Program-made: the position numbers and the translations under genes
Shown: positions 47,808 through 57,311 of the stretch, piece by piece
How positions within the stretch are numbered: the stretch's first letter is position 1
Layout of the letters: every line of letters begins with the position of its first letter
NCBI RefSeq assembly: GCF_025499465.1
Contig: NZ_JAIMCA010000006.1
Span: 248,001-312,000, forward strand
Reading direction: 5' to 3'
From: Allobosea sp. BH3
GTDB taxonomy: Bacteria; Pseudomonadota; Alphaproteobacteria; Rhizobiales; Beijerinckiaceae
Length of the DNA stretch: 64,000 nucleotides
Notes under the pieces: generated by a model
What the model saw: the letters and a program-made list of their open reading frames with translations, nothing else
What the model was told of the DNA's origin: nothing
The model's database searches: none

Positions 47808-48684
47808 GGGCAGCTTCCCGCGGACCCTGCCCGATCACGCCCCTCGCCGCCGCGCCGGAATCGACCAGGCGCAACGCGCGACGATAATCGCTCGGCGCCA
47901 TGCCCATATGGGCGGTGAAGAAGCGGGTGAAGACGCTCTGGCAGGAGAAGCCGAGCCCGTCGCTGATCGAGGTGACCGGATCGCGCGACATCACGATGCG
48001 GTCGAGCGCCGCGTCGAGCCGGACGGTGTTGGAGAAGACCGTCGGAGTGACGCCGATCTGCTCTTTGAAGAGCTTGAAGAAATGGGCGCGCGAGAGGCCG
48101 GCCTCGCGGGCGACGCTCGCGAGCACGCCTTCATGCGATGGGTGCTCCTCAAGCAGTCGGCAGGCGCGCCGCACGCGCCGGTCGATGGCGTCCTCCTCCG
48201 CGAGATGGATCAGCGAGGAGGCGAGATCGCAGCCGATCGGCTCGCTGGAGGCCTGGGCCAGCGCCATCAGCACGGCGGAGAGGTTCAGCTCGCGGCGGGA
48301 ACAGAGCAACATCTCGACGGCCTTGTCGCGCCAGGCGGCCAGCTCGCGGGTGACGACCAGTTCCGAGGACGGGAAAACGAGCCCGCCCGCGGGCGTCGTC
48401 GTCTGCGCCGCCAGCCAATCCGGCTTGAGGTAGACGACCAGGAACAGCCCGAATGAACCGTTGCGCTCGGGCTGGAAGTTGTGCGGTTCCCACGGATTGA
48501 TCGCGACGCCCATGAAAGGATCGACACGGATCGACTGTCCGTTGACATCGACGCGCCCCATCCCGCCTTCCAGATAGAAGATCAGGTGCGCTTCCCGATG
48601 GGCATGCAGCACCAGCGGGCGATCGAGATCGTAGATCGATACCCGGCCGAAGGGACCGTGGCAGACCGCGACTGCGCGACTCAT
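47800..48684 (-). CDS. AraC family transcriptional regulator
   Basis: A 294-residue regulator with an N-terminal cupin-like sensor (LHAHREAHLIFYLEGGMGRVDVNGQSIRVDP) and a C-terminal double HTH (about 175-275: LASVAREAGLSRAHFFKLFKEQIGVTP, DPVTSISDGLGFSCQSVFTRFFTAHMGMAPSDYRRA). As the first gene of an 18-gene transcript it probably senses the pathway substrate or an intermediate and activates its own operon. Its operator should lie in 48685-48870 but no clear direct repeats are visible there by eye. Confidence 0.92.
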   Translation of the reverse strand: MSRAVAVCHGPFGRVSIYDLDRPLVLHAHREAHLIFYLEGGMGRVDVNGQSIRVDPFMGVAINPWEPHNFQPERNGSFGLFLVVYLKPDWLAAQTTTPAGGLVFPSSELVVTRELAAWRDKAVEMLLCSRRELNLSAVLMALAQASSEPIGCDLASSLIHLAEEDAIDRRVRRACRLLEEHPSHEGVLASVAREAGLSRAHFFKLFKEQIGVTPTVFSNTVRLDAALDRIVMSRDPVTSISDGLGFSCQSVFTRFFTAHMGMAPSDYRRALRLVDSGAAARGVIGQGPREAAHV

Positions 48685-48801
48685 GGCTCCTCGCGTAGCA
48701 GTGCCCGGACGGCGAATGGCTGCCTCATCAGGTAGCCTCGCCCGATGCCTCCCGCGGGCGCGGGCGACGTCATCGATCCGGGACGGGACGGCGGTCGGAA
48801 C

Positions 48802-48829
48802 GGGGGCGCCTATCGCAGGCGGCGCCCCC
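48802..48829 (-). terminator. Stem-loop after the binding-protein gene
   Basis: GGGGGCGCC (48802-48810) pairs perfectly with GGCGCCCCC (48821-48829) around a 10-nt loop, giving a 9-bp, all-GC stem. It lies 42 nt downstream of the binding-protein stop (minus strand) and upstream of the AraC gene. There is no T run, so it is a weak intrinsic terminator candidate or a transcript-stabilising hairpin that separates the binding-protein unit from the operon. Confidence 0.5.
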
Positions 48830-48870
48830 TCCGGAAATCGAGCGCTTGCTCAGCGCTTCATCGCTTCGCC

Positions 48871-50121
48871 TTACGGCTTGCAGTCAGGGTTCGTCCGCGA
48901 GGGCAGCCCCACGGCCTTGAACGCCTCCGCGGACAGGCCGAGCGTCTGCGGAACGTCGGGCACCGTCTTGACGAACTTGTTGGTCAGCTCGCCGTTCGGC
49001 AGTTCGGTGACCTCGGTGATGAAGGTCGTGGCGATGGCGTGCCGGTTGTCGTCGAGCTTGATCCTGCCGTTCGGAGCATCGAGCTCGGTCTTCGCGAGCT
49101 CGGCCCGGAGCTTGGCGCCACCGTCCGATATATCGCCGCCGATCTTGTCCATGGCCTTCGCCACCGCGTTGAACGCATTGTAGTAGTTCGCGGCGAAGAG
49201 CGAGGGGCTGGCGAAGCGCTTGTCGGCCGGGAAGGCATCCTGGTAGGCCTTCACGAAGGCCACCCATTTCGGATCGTCCCAGGCATCGGCGACACCGCTG
49301 GACGAGGGCGTGCCGACGAGCAGGCGCTTGGCCGCTCCCTTCGAGGAGAGCACGGTCTGGTCGACCATGATCGAGCCGCCGACGAACTTCGCCTTGCCGC
49401 CGGTCTGGCTGTACTGGTTCAGGAAGTTGACCGCATCGCCGCCGCCGAGGCCGAGGAAGACGGCATCGACATCGTCAGGGATATTGGCGATGACCGAGCC
49501 GAAATCCTTGGTGCCGAGCGGCACCCACTGGCGCTGCGCGATCTGTCCGCCCGCCTTGCAATAGCCCAGCGCGAAGCCGAAGACCTGCGTATAGGGGAAC
49601 GAATAGTCCTCCGCGATCACCGCGAGCTTCTTGTAGCCCTTGTCCTTGAGGACATATTCGCCGAGGCCGGCCATCCACTGCGCGCCGTCGCTATTGAAGC
49701 GGAAGAAGTTCGGCGACGGATTGATGAAGGTTGTCTCGAGCGCGCCAGAGGAGCCGTTGACCATGACGAGGTTCGGCACCGTCTTGCTGTAATCACGCAT
49801 CGCGATGCCTTCGGACCCCGACAGCGGCCCAATGACGATCTGGACCTTGTCCTGCTCGACGAGCTTGCGCGCCGCACGCAACGCCGAATCCGGGCTGGCG
49901 TCAGTCGCGGCGATGATGAACTCGATGTCCTTGCCGGCAATCTTGTTGTTGGCCTGCTTGGCCGCAAGCTGCAGGCCGCGGACGCCGTCCTCGCCGCCCG
50001 AAGTCAGCGCGCCCGAGAGCGTCGCCATCACACCGATCTTGAGTTTCTCCTGCGCCTGAACGGCGCTGGATGCTGCCAATAAACCGCAGGCCGCCACGGC
50101 GGCCATAAGCGCCTTGCGCAT
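48871..50121 (-). CDS. Branched-chain amino-acid-type ABC substrate-binding protein
   Basis: A 416-residue periplasmic protein with signal peptide (about 1-23, ending AVQAQ). The LivK/type-1 periplasmic fold reads LKIGVMATLSGALTSGGEDGVRGLQLA, DSALRAARKLVEQDKVQIVIGPLSG and VIAEDYSFPYTQVFGF. GGGAGGGAAGAG precedes the ATG. It is the probable binding protein for the LivHMG plus fusion-ATPase importer, transcribed as a separate unit. Such proteins often bind aromatic acids or amides rather than leucine. Confidence 0.92.
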   Translation of the reverse strand: MRKALMAAVAACGLLAASSAVQAQEKLKIGVMATLSGALTSGGEDGVRGLQLAAKQANNKIAGKDIEFIIAATDASPDSALRAARKLVEQDKVQIVIGPLSGSEGIAMRDYSKTVPNLVMVNGSSGALETTFINPSPNFFRFNSDGAQWMAGLGEYVLKDKGYKKLAVIAEDYSFPYTQVFGFALGYCKAGGQIAQRQWVPLGTKDFGSVIANIPDDVDAVFLGLGGGDAVNFLNQYSQTGGKAKFVGGSIMVDQTVLSSKGAAKRLLVGTPSSSGVADAWDDPKWVAFVKAYQDAFPADKRFASPSLFAANYYNAFNAVAKAMDKIGGDISDGGAKLRAELAKTELDAPNGRIKLDDNRHAIATTFITEVTELPNGELTNKFVKTVPDVPQTLGLSAEAFKAVGLPSRTNPDCKP

Positions 50122-50436
50122 CGTCTCTTCCCTCCCTGCGTGTCCGGACGTGCCGAAGGGTTGAACGGCGACGCCGGTGGCGGTTTTTGTCCCGCTCTAA
50201 GGGACACGCTACCACAGGGCGTCGGACTGCCAAGGTCGGCGACATTGCCGAGGGTCTGCTTTTTCAAGCGATTGGTGCCGTTCACGCAGGATTCCGCTGC
50301 CGGAACCACCTCTGGAGCCCACGATTCCGCCAGCCGCACGGGATGAAGTCAGCCTGCGCGGAGCAGACAGCGCATCAGACGAAGGTTCTACGACCTATCC
50401 GCTCTGAAACCGGCCCGCTGCACGGCTCGAGATTCT

Positions 50437-50452
50437 GTTCTTTTTATAGAAC
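50437..50452. promoter_or_regulatory. 16-bp palindrome, copy A
   Basis: GTTCTTTTTATAGAAC has 5-bp inverted arms around 6 bp and matches copy B at 14 of 16 positions. Two near-identical dyads 173 bp apart in a divergent promoter region look like operator half-sites for one regulator, perhaps with DNA looping. GTTC-N8-GAAC is not the direct-repeat LexA box of alphaproteobacteria. Confidence 0.5.
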
Positions 50453-50609
50453 TTTTTGGCACCCTGCTCGCGAGAACAACTTGCTATGAGATGCCCCTTA
50501 TCCGCCTCTCAGCAGCACAATACTCTCGCACGAATACCGCATCAAACTCTCCCAGGAAAAAATCTCTCTCAGCAGGTCGTTCGGAAAAGCGTTTATTCCT
50601 TTCTTGTCG

Positions 50610-50625
50610 TTCTTTTGAAAGAACG
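50610..50625. promoter_or_regulatory. 16-bp palindrome, copy B
   Basis: GTTCTTTTGAAAGAAC has 7-bp inverted arms around 2 bp. It sits 96 bp before the plus-strand binding-protein gene and just upstream of TTGACG, an activator-like position. The palindrome shares its first eight bases and its last five with copy A. Confidence 0.55.
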
Positions 50626-50721
50626 TTTCATTGACGCGAGCGTGGTCAGGGGCACACTCTTTGCATCGTTCCGGAGGCACCGCCGAGAGGCGGCCCCGGA
50701 GGCCATTGCGGAGCAGTATCC

Positions 50722-51897
50722 ATGATCACCCGTCGCACACTCTTGCAGTCCGGCACCGCGGCGCTCGCGCTGGCCTCGGCCGGCAGTGCCCTTGTTCAGG
50801 CCGGCGGCGCCCTGGCCCAGGAAGCCACGGGCGAGCCGATCTTCCTCGGCGTCAGCGGCCCGCTGACCGGCCCCAACGCCCAGTACGGCGCGCAGTGGAA
50901 GCAGGGTTTTGACCTCGCGCTCGACCAGATCAACAGCTCCGGCGGCATCAAGGGCCGGCCGCTGCGCTACATCTTCGAAGACACGCAGAGCGACCCGAAG
51001 CAGACGGTCGCGGTCGCGCAGAAATTCGTCGCCGACAAGCGCATCGTCGCCGAGCTCGGGGACTTCTCCAGCCCCGCCTCGATGGCCGCTTCGCCGATCT
51101 ACCAGCGCGCCGGCCTGCTCCAGTTCGGACTGACCAACTCCCATCCGGACTTCACCAAGACGGGCGACTTCATCTGGAGCAATTCGGTCAGCCAGGCCGA
51201 TGAGCAGCCGCTCAACGCCGCCTACGCCGTCAAGCGCATCGGCTTCAAGCGCATCGCCGTGCTGCACCTCAACACGGACTGGGGCCGGACCAGCAAGGAC
51301 CATTTCGTCGCTGCCGCCAAGGCTCTGGGCGCAGAGATCGTGGCCACGGAAGGCTATCTTCCGGAGGAGAAGGATTTCCGCTCGACGCTGGTGCGCGTCC
51401 GCGATGCCAATCCCGACGGGCTCTTCCTCGTCTCCTACTACGCGGATGCAGCGCTGATCGCGCGGCAGACGCGCCAGACCGGCCTCACGGTGCCGATCGC
51501 GGCCACGAGCTCGATCTATTCGCCGAAGCTCATCGAGCTCGGCGGAGACGCGGCCGAAGGGATTTTCACCGCCTCGCGCTTCTTCCCCGAGGATCCGCGG
51601 CCGGAAGTCCAGAACTTCGTGACCTCCTTCAAGGCGAAGTACGGCAAGGAACCCGACGCGTTCAATTCCTATGCCTACGACACCGTGATCCTGTTCGGGC
51701 AGGTTCTGCGCGAAGCGCCGAACTACGAGCGCAAGACGATCCGCGACACGCTCGCCAGCATCAAGGACGTGCCGAGCGTCATCTACGGCAAGGCGTCCTT
51801 CGACACGCAGACGCGGCGCGTCTTGGGCGCGCGCAACGCCGAGCTCATCGTCAAGGGCGGCCGCTTCCAGCTCTGGGACGGCAAGGCGATCAACTGA
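50722..51897 (+). CDS. ABC substrate-binding protein, second LivFGHM-type system
   Basis: A 391-residue exported protein. The N terminus MITRRTLLQSGTAALALASAGSAL has a twin-arginine-like RR before a hydrophobic core, suggesting Tat export, with processing near ALAQE. The mature part is a type-1 periplasmic fold (LGVSGPLTGPNAQYGAQWKQGFDLALDQINSSGGIKG; PKQTVAVAQKFVADKRI; NTDWGRTSKDHF). Downstream are a fused permease and two ATPases. The substrate is unknown. It begins a probable nine-gene unit. Confidence 0.92.
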   Translation: MITRRTLLQSGTAALALASAGSALVQAGGALAQEATGEPIFLGVSGPLTGPNAQYGAQWKQGFDLALDQINSSGGIKGRPLRYIFEDTQSDPKQTVAVAQKFVADKRIVAELGDFSSPASMAASPIYQRAGLLQFGLTNSHPDFTKTGDFIWSNSVSQADEQPLNAAYAVKRIGFKRIAVLHLNTDWGRTSKDHFVAAAKALGAEIVATEGYLPEEKDFRSTLVRVRDANPDGLFLVSYYADAALIARQTRQTGLTVPIAATSSIYSPKLIELGGDAAEGIFTASRFFPEDPRPEVQNFVTSFKAKYGKEPDAFNSYAYDTVILFGQVLREAPNYERKTIRDTLASIKDVPSVIYGKASFDTQTRRVLGARNAELIVKGGRFQLWDGKAIN

Positions 51898-51910
51898 GCG
51901 CCTGAAATCC

Positions 51911-51937
51911 TCCCGGCGAGCCGCAAGCCCGCCGGGA
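51911..51937 (+). terminator. Stem-loop after the binding-protein gene
   Basis: TCCCGGCG (51911-51918) pairs with CGCCGGGA (51930-51937), an 8-bp stem with an 11-nt loop, 14 nt after the stop. It lacks a T run. Like many hairpins after periplasmic-binding-protein genes, it probably stabilises the upstream message or reduces read-through so that the binding protein is made in excess over the permease. Confidence 0.45.
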
Positions 51938-51961
51938 CAACCGCCTTTCACGGGAACGCGG

Positions 51962-52017
51962 GTCATCCCGGACAAGTGGCCTCGGCCGCGTCGATCCGGG
52001 ATGACGGCGCATTTTTT
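51962..52017 (+). repeat. Palindromic intergenic repeat, copy 2, with T run
   Basis: GTCATCCCGGA (51962-51972) pairs perfectly with TCCGGGATGAC (51995-52005), an 11-bp stem with a 22-nt loop containing a further CGGCCG. It is followed by GGCGCA and T6, so it could also act as an intrinsic terminator or attenuator between the binding protein and the permease. It ends in the same CCGGGATGACGGCGC as copy 1 at 28262-28360. Confidence 0.65.
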
Positions 52018-52047
52018 GCTCCGACGATCTGAAGAACCGACGCGCTC

Positions 52048-53871
52048 ATGACTTCCTGGTTCGACCACACCATCAACGGCCTGATCATAGGCAATATCTA
52101 CGCCTTGCTGGCCGTCGGCCTCGCGCTGATCTTCGGCGTCAGTCGCCTGATCAACTTCGCGCATGGCTCGGTCTATGTGGTCGGCGCCTATGTCGGCTGG
52201 GTCGCGGTCTCCGTGCTGGAGACCCCATTCCCCGTCACGCTCCTGATCGTCGTGGCCTTCACCGGATTGCTCGGCATCGTCATCGAGCGCTTCGGCATCC
52301 GCCCGCTCGCCGATGCTCCCCGCATCGCGCCGCTGCTCGCCACGATCGGCCTGAGCTTCGTACTCGACCAGACGGTGCAGATCCTGTTCAGCCCCGATCC
52401 TCGCGCGGTGCCGATGCAGGTGCCCAACTGGCGCATCAATATCGGCGGCGGCTCCATCGGGGTGCTCGACCTGCTGATCGGCGGCATCGGCATCACGGCC
52501 GCAACCGCACTGTTCGCCTTCCTCAAGCTGACGAAATGGGGCTGGGCGGTGCGTGCCACGGCGCTCGACCGCGACGCGGCCCGCGCCATGGGCGTCGATG
52601 TCGACCAGGTCAACCGCATCGTCTTCGCCATCGCCTCGGCACTGGGCGGCGTCGGCGGCGTCCTCGTCGGCATGTACTACAACGTCATCACGCCGACGAT
52701 GGGCTTCGAAGCCACCCTGAAAGGCATCGTCTCGGAGGTCGTCGGCGGCGTCGGCAATGTGCCGGGCGCCATCGTCGGCTCGCTGCTGCTCGGCCTCGTC
52801 GAAAGCTACGGCGTCGCGCTGCTGGGCACGAGCTATCGCAACCTCTTCGCCTTCGTCCTGCTGATCGCGATCCTCGTGCTGCGGCCGAACGGCCTCTTCG
52901 CCAGCCGCCGGCAGCTGCCGCCGGAGCCGATGACCGGTACCTTCGTGGCGCCGAGCAAGCCGGTGAACCTGCCCGTGCCGCTGGTCGCGGCAGCGGCTGC
53001 AGTCGCCATCGCCCTGCCCTTGCTCATCGACAGCGGCTACCTGATCCAGACACTGACCAATGCCTGGCTCTACGCCCTGCTGGGCCTCAGCCTGACGCTC
53101 GTCGCCGGCACCAGCGGGCAGGTGTCGCTGGGCCATGCGGCGCTGCTCGCCATCGGCGGCTATACCTCGGCGCTGCTCGCCTCCAATCTCGGCTGGCCGG
53201 TGTGGCTGACGCTGCTGATCGGCGGCTTCGCGGCGGCGGGCATCGGCACGCTGCTGGTTTCGCCAGCCTTTCGGCTGCGCGGCCACTATGTCTCGATCGC
53301 CACGCTCGGCATTGGCGAGATCGTGGCGCTGGTCATCCTGAACTGGGAAAGCGTGACGCGCGGCCCCATCGGCGTCGCCGGCATCCCGCCGCTCTCGCTG
53401 TTTGGCTACGACCTCTACGACACCAATGCGATCTACTGGTTCGCCTTCGCGCTGATGGCGCTGCTGGCGCTGCTGCAACTCAGGCTACTCAGCTCCCATC
53501 TCGGCCGCACGCTGCGCGCCGTGCGTGACGACGACATCGCGGCGCGCTCCTTCGGCATCGGCCTCAACCGCTACAAGGGGCTGGCCTTCGCCTTCGGCGG
53601 CTTCTTCGCCGGGATCAGCGGGGCCTTCACCGCGCATATGTATTCCTTCATCAACCACGAGACCTTCAACACGCAGATCTCGGTGCTGGCGCTGACCATC
53701 GCCATCCTCGGCGGCATGGGCAATGTCGGGGGCGCGATCCTCGGTGCCGTGGCGCTGATCGGCCTCCCGGAGATCTTCCGCGTCGCGGCCGAGTACCGCA
53801 TCCTGCTCTACGGCATCGCGCTTCTGCTGCTCGTCCGCTTCCGGCCGCAGGGCCTGCTCGGAACCGTCTGA
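52048..53871 (+). CDS. Fused LivH-LivM ABC transporter permease
   Basis: A 607-residue protein combining both permease subunits. The LivH-type half is about 1-290 (NGLIIGNIYALLAVGLALIFGVSRLINFAHGSVY; AVRATALDRDAARAMGVDV). A short linker with a PPEPMTG segment is followed by a LivM-type half (about 310-607: LSLTLVAGTSGQVSLGHAALLAIGGYTSALL; RAVRDDDIAARSFGIGLNRYKGLAFAFG). Fusion fixes one-to-one stoichiometry. It is followed 10 nt later by the LivG-type ATPase. Confidence 0.93.
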   Translation: MTSWFDHTINGLIIGNIYALLAVGLALIFGVSRLINFAHGSVYVVGAYVGWVAVSVLETPFPVTLLIVVAFTGLLGIVIERFGIRPLADAPRIAPLLATIGLSFVLDQTVQILFSPDPRAVPMQVPNWRINIGGGSIGVLDLLIGGIGITAATALFAFLKLTKWGWAVRATALDRDAARAMGVDVDQVNRIVFAIASALGGVGGVLVGMYYNVITPTMGFEATLKGIVSEVVGGVGNVPGAIVGSLLLGLVESYGVALLGTSYRNLFAFVLLIAILVLRPNGLFASRRQLPPEPMTGTFVAPSKPVNLPVPLVAAAAAVAIALPLLIDSGYLIQTLTNAWLYALLGLSLTLVAGTSGQVSLGHAALLAIGGYTSALLASNLGWPVWLTLLIGGFAAAGIGTLLVSPAFRLRGHYVSIATLGIGEIVALVILNWESVTRGPIGVAGIPPLSLFGYDLYDTNAIYWFAFALMALLALLQLRLLSSHLGRTLRAVRDDDIAARSFGIGLNRYKGLAFAFGGFFAGISGAFTAHMYSFINHETFNTQISVLALTIAILGGMGNVGGAILGAVALIGLPEIFRVAAEYRILLYGIALLLLVRFRPQGLLGTV

Positions 53872-53881
53872 GGAGGCACCT

Positions 53882-54781
53882 ATGAACGCTCTCGTCCCCA
53901 ACCCGGCCCTCGACGCTCCCCACCCGCTGCTCGAAGCGCGCGGCCTGGTGCGTCGCTTCGGCGGCCTCACAGCCGTCGGCGGCATCGACCTCTCCATCTC
54001 CGAGGGCGAGTTGCTCAGCGTCATCGGCCCCAACGGCGCCGGCAAGACGACCGCCTTCAACCTGATCAGCGGTCTCGACCGCCCCGATGAAGGCTCGATC
54101 CGCTTCAACGGCATCGACATCACCGGCAAGCCGCCGGAGGCCGTGCATGCCGCCGGCCTGTCCCGGACCTTCCAGCATGGCCGCGTCTTCGCCAATCTCA
54201 GCGTCGCGGACAATGTGCTGGTCGGCGCGCATCGCAGGCTCAGGGCCGTACGCCCCCCCTGGCCCGTCATAGGCCCGCTGGCGGAGCTGGCGCTGGCGCT
54301 GATCCGCCCGCCTTCGGTCAAGGCCGAGGAGGCGGCGCTGCGCGAGGAGGTCCGCGAGATCCTGTCGATCTTCGGCGAGCGCCTGCTGCCGCGCATCGAC
54401 CAGCCGGCCTACAGCCTCTCCTATGCCAACCGTCGGCGCGTCGAGATCGCCCGCGCTCTGGCCTCGCGGCCGAAGCTCCTGCTGCTCGACGAGCCGACCG
54501 CCGGCATGAACCAGACCGAGACGGCCGAGATGCTCGAAATCATCGCGGACCTGAAGGCCCGCGGCCAGACGATCCTGCTGATCGAGCACAAGCTCGACAT
54601 GGTGATGCGCCTGTCCGACCGCGTGATCGTGCTCGACGACGGCAAGAAGATCGCCGAAGGCGCGCCGCTGGCCGTGCGCAACGACCCGGCCGTGATCGAG
54701 GCCTATCTCGGCCATGGCGGCGTCGGCGCCGCCGCCGCGGCTGGTCCAGCCTCCGGCGATTCCGTCCGCCTCCTGGCCTGA
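53882..54781 (+). CDS. LivG-type ABC transporter ATPase
   Basis: A 299-residue ATPase with Walker A GPNGAGKTT (about 43-51), signature region (LSYANRRRVEIARALASRPKLLLLDEPTAGM) and switch histidine in LLIEHKLDMVM. The signature loop is YANRRR where classical members have LSGGQ-like or YGQQR, as commonly seen in LivG. A C-terminal Ala/Gly-rich tail is present. It pairs with the LivF-type ATPase 11 nt downstream. Confidence 0.92.
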   Translation: MNALVPNPALDAPHPLLEARGLVRRFGGLTAVGGIDLSISEGELLSVIGPNGAGKTTAFNLISGLDRPDEGSIRFNGIDITGKPPEAVHAAGLSRTFQHGRVFANLSVADNVLVGAHRRLRAVRPPWPVIGPLAELALALIRPPSVKAEEAALREEVREILSIFGERLLPRIDQPAYSLSYANRRRVEIARALASRPKLLLLDEPTAGMNQTETAEMLEIIADLKARGQTILLIEHKLDMVMRLSDRVIVLDDGKKIAEGAPLAVRNDPAVIEAYLGHGGVGAAAAAGPASGDSVRLLA

Positions 54782-54792
54782 AGCGCGAAGCG

Positions 54793-55529
<737 letters not shown>

Positions 55530-55533
<4 letters not shown>

Positions 55534-56255
55534 CCCAGCAGAAGCTACGTATCGACCACGCCGTCATCGTCACGGACGATCTCGACCGCACCATCGCCGA
55601 ATGGCGCGCACGCGGCTTCACCGTCGAGCCCGGCGGCACCCATCCGCGCGGCAGCATCAACGCGCTCATCCTGTTCGTGGACGGGGCCTATATCGAGATC
55701 ATCGCCTTTCCCGTGCCCCAGCCGGATTTCTTCTGGTGGCGGGTGCTGCAGAGCGACGGGCCAGGCCCGATCGACCTCGCGCTTTTGCCGGAGGACCTCG
55801 ACAAGGTGCTGGTGCAGGCCAATGCGGCCGGGCTCGGCTACGAGCCGCCGCAGAATGGCGGCCGCAAGCGCCCCGACGGCGAGACGCTGATCTGGCGCAC
55901 CGCCCGACCGGAACAGACAGACCTGCCCTTCTTCTGCTTCGACGAGACGAAGCGGGAGCTGCGCGTGCCGCGTGCGCCGCGCCACCCCAACGGCGCGACC
56001 GGCTTCTCCGGCATCAGCATCGCGGTCGACGACCTGGCGGCTTCCACGAAGCGCTGGGAAGCCCTGACCGGAAGCAAGGCGAGCGGGATCGGCACGTTGC
56101 CGGGGCTCGATGCCGTCGCGAGCCATCTCGATATTGGCCCGACGCGGCTGACCCTGCTGACGCCCGAACAGCCCGGCGTCGGAGCGGTTGCCGAGCGCCT
56201 GAAGCGCCGCGGCCAGGGGCTGTTCGGCCTGTCCTTCGCCGGAGTGACGCCATGA
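55530..56255 (+). CDS. VOC/glyoxalase-like domain protein
   Basis: A 241-residue protein of the Glyoxalase_3-type VOC family. It begins LRIDHAVIVTDDLDRTIAEWRARGFTVEPGGTHPRGSINALI, has FVDGAYIEIIAF and a second half GFSGISIAVDDL. VOC proteins isomerise, cleave or bind small molecules through a metal site; the first histidine (H in IDHAV) and Glu in AYIEII are the typical ligand positions. It lies between the transporter ATPase and the flavin monooxygenase with 4-nt overlaps at both ends, which suggests action on the imported compound. Confidence 0.87.
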
Positions 56256-57301
56256 CCGAAAAACGCCTCGGCTTCTTCACCCGCCTCCTCGACGACGCGT
56301 CGGCGGCCGACCGCTACCGCTTCGCCGCCGAGCAGATCGTCCATGCCGAACGGCACGGCTTCGACAGCGCCTGGATCGCCCAGCACCATTTCCACCGCGA
56401 CGAGGGTGGCCTGCCCTCGCCCCTGCCCTTCCTGGCGTATGTGGCGGCGCGCACCAGCCGGATCCGGCTCGGCACCGGCATCATCATTCTGCCGATGGAG
56501 GACCCGGTGCGGGCCGCCGAGGACACCGTCGTCGTCGACCTGCTCTCGGGCGGGCGGCTGGAAGTCGGGCTCGGCACCGGCGCTACGCCCGAATCCTTCC
56601 TCGCCTTCGGTATCGAGAAGGAGCAGCGCACAGAGGTTTTCGCGCAGAAGCTCGCCAAGCTGCACGAGGCCTGGAGCGGCGCCGCGCTCGGCCATGACGA
56701 GAACCGGCTCTATCCGGAGGCCGGCACGCTGCCCAAGCGCACCTGGCACGCAACCTTTTCCGCAGCCGGCGCCGAACGCATCGGCAAGGCCGGCGCCGGG
56801 CTGATGCTCTCGCGGACCCAGCCGCGCAGCGCGGAAGCCCCGCAGGCGACGCTGAACGAGATCCAGCATCCCATCGTCGATGCCTATCTCGCCAACCTGC
56901 CAAAGGGCGTCGAGCCGCGCATCATGGCGTCGCGCTCGCTGTTCGTTGCCGATAGCCGCGAGGAGGCGCTGCGCTACGCCGAGACCGGCCTCAACCGCGT
57001 GCTCGAACGCTTCATCGCCAGCGGTCACCGGATCAGCGACCGCAGCCTCTCCGGCCTGATCCGCACGCTCGACACCCATGTCGGCGCGCCTGACGACGTG
57101 ATCACGTCGCTGGCCGCCGACACCGTGATCCCGCGCGCCACCGACGTGGTCTTCCAGGTTCATTCGGTCGACCCGCCGCACCCACAGATCCTTCGCTCGA
57201 TCGAGCTCACGGCCGAGAAGGTCGCGCCCGCGCTCGGCTGGAAGAGCGCCCCGCCTGCCGAACAGCATGCCCGGTCCCGGCCGGCCGCCGTCAACGCATG
57301 A
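56252..57301 (+). CDS. Luciferase-like FMN-dependent monooxygenase (KPN_01858-type)
   Basis: A 349-residue LLM-class flavin monooxygenase. It begins with the barrel segment RLGFFTRLLDD, has a metal/flavin-side histidine pair (IAQHHFHRDEGG) and RIRLGTGIIILPMEDPVRAAEDTVVVDLLSGGRLEVGLGTG. The combination with two carboxymuconolactone-decarboxylase-fold proteins downstream matches the KPN_01858/Avi_7169/Avi_7170 gene set known from comparative genomics, whose substrate is undefined. The start ATG overlaps the VOC stop (ATGA). Confidence 0.9.
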   Translation: MTEKRLGFFTRLLDDASAADRYRFAAEQIVHAERHGFDSAWIAQHHFHRDEGGLPSPLPFLAYVAARTSRIRLGTGIIILPMEDPVRAAEDTVVVDLLSGGRLEVGLGTGATPESFLAFGIEKEQRTEVFAQKLAKLHEAWSGAALGHDENRLYPEAGTLPKRTWHATFSAAGAERIGKAGAGLMLSRTQPRSAEAPQATLNEIQHPIVDAYLANLPKGVEPRIMASRSLFVADSREEALRYAETGLNRVLERFIASGHRISDRSLSGLIRTLDTHVGAPDDVITSLAADTVIPRATDVVFQVHSVDPPHPQILRSIELTAEKVAPALGWKSAPPAEQHARSRPAAVNA

Positions 57302-57311
57302 GGCCCATCCC

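Larger units (their letters stand above)
50122..50721. other. 600-bp divergent control region between two importer systems
   Basis: There is no credible gene here. The minus-strand binding-protein gene and the plus-strand one diverge from this stretch. It contains an AT-rich part (about 50430-50640), two related 16-bp palindromes (50437-50452 and 50610-50625), and a 6-bp-arm inverted repeat TGTCCC-N7-GGGACA at 50188-50206 near the minus-strand start. A TTGACG (50632-50637) may be a -35 box of the plus-strand promoter, although no good -10 follows. Confidence 0.6.

Noticed and set aside
50437..50625. LexA/SOS boxes
   Set aside because: Alphaproteobacterial LexA boxes are direct repeats GTTC-N7-GTTC; here the halves are inverted (GTTC...GAAC) and no SOS gene is near.
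50593..53478. A 961-codon open frame on the minus strand
   Set aside because: It covers two well-supported transporter genes in antisense, and its protein is low-complexity Asp/Arg/Gln-rich.
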